A stretch of 5,431 nucleotides of DNA from JBFWVD01 sp050246915 (GTDB lineage: Bacteria > Actinomycetota > Acidimicrobiia > Acidimicrobiales > Ilumatobacteraceae): positions 1-5,431 of the forward strand of contig JBFWVD010000165.1 of assembly GCA_050246915.1 (NCBI GenBank), read 5' to 3'. Both the position numbers and the translations under genes were made by a program. Shown here piece after piece: positions 4,369 to 5,431 of this stretch (the first letter of the stretch is position 1; each line of letters opens with the position of its first letter). The notes beneath the pieces were generated by a model, which was given only the letters and a program-made list of their open reading frames with translations, made no database searches and was not told the DNA's origin.

Positions 4369-5431
4369 ATGCCTCCTCGGACCGTAAGGCGACGCCCTCA
4401 GCGGCCGTCAATCCCAGTGACGCCGACACGCAGCGTTCGGAGATCTTCCGTTCTCGGCTCGCAGGCTTCAGATGCCGACATTCGCTCTCCATCGACGGCG
4501 TTGCACCTCGATACGACTGCCTGGACGATCAGTGAGCGCCGTAGAGAGGCTCGCCGCTACCTCAAAGTGGTCTTTGGTGCAGAGCGGAGGGGCATTCTGT
4601 GTCTTGCGATTGGGCACGGTGGCCATTTCACCGACAGCGGAAAGTACGAGTTCGAAGCGTGGCGGCAACGCTTCTACGAGTATCCAGACGATCGGGATCG
4701 TGCTGTCGACGACGCCATACGACTTGCAGTGACTGAGGACGTGTTTATCGCCACCACGCTGCTGCGCATGAAGCGGCGCCAAGCGAGTGATGCACTGCCC
4801 ACTGACACGCTATGGGTTGATATCGACGGCGCTCCATACGATGAGGAGACCGAAGAACGGATTGCACAGCTCGCTCAGCGGGGCATGCGTGTGTCATCCG
4901 GTCGCAACGATCACCTGTATCCGTTCCTGTCGCAACGGGTGCCGGTCGCCGTGGCGGTTGAGCTGAACCGACGCCTGGCCGATCACCTGAAGGCTGACAA
5001 GAAGTTCCAGGCTGGCACGGTGCTCCGTTTGCCGGGGACCTTGAACCATAAGCCTCGTGCGCTTGGCGAGGCGAGCCTGCCGGTACGGATCGTGTCGATG
5101 GGAGATCCCAATTCGGCGTGGACGGTGGCGGAGCTTGACGCCATGTTGCCGGTCCTGGAGGCGACCCCAACTGAGAAGGTACGAGCCACCATCGCTCGCA
5201 AGGCCACGAAGTCATCGGGATCGGACCTTACGACTCAAGCACGCTTACAGGGCGCGTGGAAGGCACTCCTGGCAACGCTTCCGGAGAAGCTGCAAGATCT
5301 CGCTCGGGAGCGGCCCCACGCTGATCGATCCCGCCAGTCAATGCGACTTGCTATGGCGCTCTGCGCTCAAGGCTGCAGCGACGCTGAGTTCGAGCTGGCC
5401 CTGAACCATCACCAACCGACGGTTGAAAAGT
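4369..5431 (+). CDS. Prim-Pol (archaeo-eukaryotic primase-like) replication protein, 3' end cut by the window
   Basis: The frame stays open from the ATG at 4369 to the right edge, giving 354 residues so far. Residues 1-50 are Arg/Pro/Ser-rich and probably disordered. The core then shows AEP primase motifs. Motif I is LWVDIDG with D151 and D153, preceded by DVFIATTLLRMKRR. Motif II is SSGRNDHLYPFL with H182. LRLPGTLNHK (219-228) follows, the RxPG-x3-N-x-K signature of plasmid and phage primase-polymerases. DRSRQSMRLAMALCAQGCSDAEFELALNHHQPTVEK near the end resembles a PriCT-like helical domain. Such proteins prime and initiate replication of integrative elements and plasmids, and often continue into or sit beside a helicase, which would lie to the right. 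The ATG is preceded by AGGCGGGG (4355-4362). The gene starts three bases after the upstream stop, suggesting coupling. The family is secure, but the exact replicon type is not. Confidence 0.85.
   Translation, partial: MPPRTVRRRPQRPSIPVTPTRSVRRSSVLGSQASDADIRSPSTALHLDTTAWTISERRREARRYLKVVFGAERRGILCLAIGHGGHFTDSGKYEFEAWRQRFYEYPDDRDRAVDDAIRLAVTEDVFIATTLLRMKRRQASDALPTDTLWVDIDGAPYDEETEERIAQLAQRGMRVSSGRNDHLYPFLSQRVPVAVAVELNRRLADHLKADKKFQAGTVLRLPGTLNHKPRALGEASLPVRIVSMGDPNSAWTVAELDAMLPVLEATPTEKVRATIARKATKSSGSDLTTQARLQGAWKALLATLPEKLQDLARERPHADRSRQSMRLAMALCAQGCSDAEFELALNHHQPTVEK

Larger units (their letters stand above)
3566..5431 (+). mobile_element. Left part of a putative tRNA-integrated replicating element (AICE/prophage type)
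   Basis: This segment starts at the break in the tRNA-Arg copy and continues past the right edge. It carries short genes all on the plus strand, opposite to the metabolic cluster: a zinc-ribbon protein, an unknown small protein and a Prim-Pol type replication protein. A replication protein next to a tRNA att site is a hallmark of actinomycete integrative and conjugative elements, some of which use Prim-Pol initiators; satellite prophages can look alike. No integrase, excisionase, relaxase, FtsK-like transfer protein or phage structural gene is visible, so the element class and its mobility are inferred. The intact tRNA-Arg(UCU) is expected at the other end. Confidence 0.65.

Noticed and set aside
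1..5431. CRISPR array, riboswitch, or toxin-antitoxin/defence system
   Set aside because: I saw no regularly spaced repeats, no conserved riboswitch core and no toxin, nuclease or defence motif on either strand.

Overview
The window looks like actinobacterial chromosome next to the left end of an integrated mobile element. The DNA is GC-rich. The metabolic genes belong to families common in actinomycetes: an F420-type luciferase-like oxidoreductase, a KshA-like Rieske oxygenase and an HsaA-like flavoprotein. One gene appears to be leaderless with a GTG start. Genus or class cannot be fixed from this sequence; Mycobacteriales-like and Acidimicrobiia-like hosts are both possible.

Positions 1-3122 hold a three-gene unit on the minus strand, with gaps of 27 and 18 bases. 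In transcription order these are an acyl-CoA-dehydrogenase-fold (group D) flavin monooxygenase (3122-1905), a Rieske non-haem iron oxygenase (1877-786) and a luciferase-like F420/flavin oxidoreductase that runs off the left edge (767-1). Three different redox chemistries in one tight cluster suggest an oxidative catabolic pathway for a hydrophobic or cyclic substrate such as a steroid, terpenoid or aromatic. The substrate is not shown by the sequence. No ferredoxin or flavin reductase partner is visible.

Positions 3123-3523 carry no gene I can defend. At 3524-3565, on the minus strand, lies the 3' half of a tRNA-Arg(UCU): anticodon loop, 3' anticodon strand, variable loop, intact T-arm, 3' acceptor strand and discriminator base. 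The 5' half is absent. This is the usual scar of integration by a tyrosine recombinase into the 3' end of a tRNA gene. Its polarity puts the chromosome on the left and the element on the right.

Positions 3566-5431 are therefore read as element DNA. They hold an 11-bp direct repeat beside the att core (candidate integrase arm sites), a probable leaderless promoter and a 77-residue zinc-ribbon protein. After these come a perfect 10-bp dyad that may be an operator or terminator, a 98-residue unknown protein with a strong ribosome binding site, and the first 354 residues of a primase-polymerase (AEP) replication protein. The layout resembles actinomycete integrative elements that replicate with a Prim-Pol protein. 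Integrase, excisionase, transfer genes and the intact tRNA would lie beyond the right edge.
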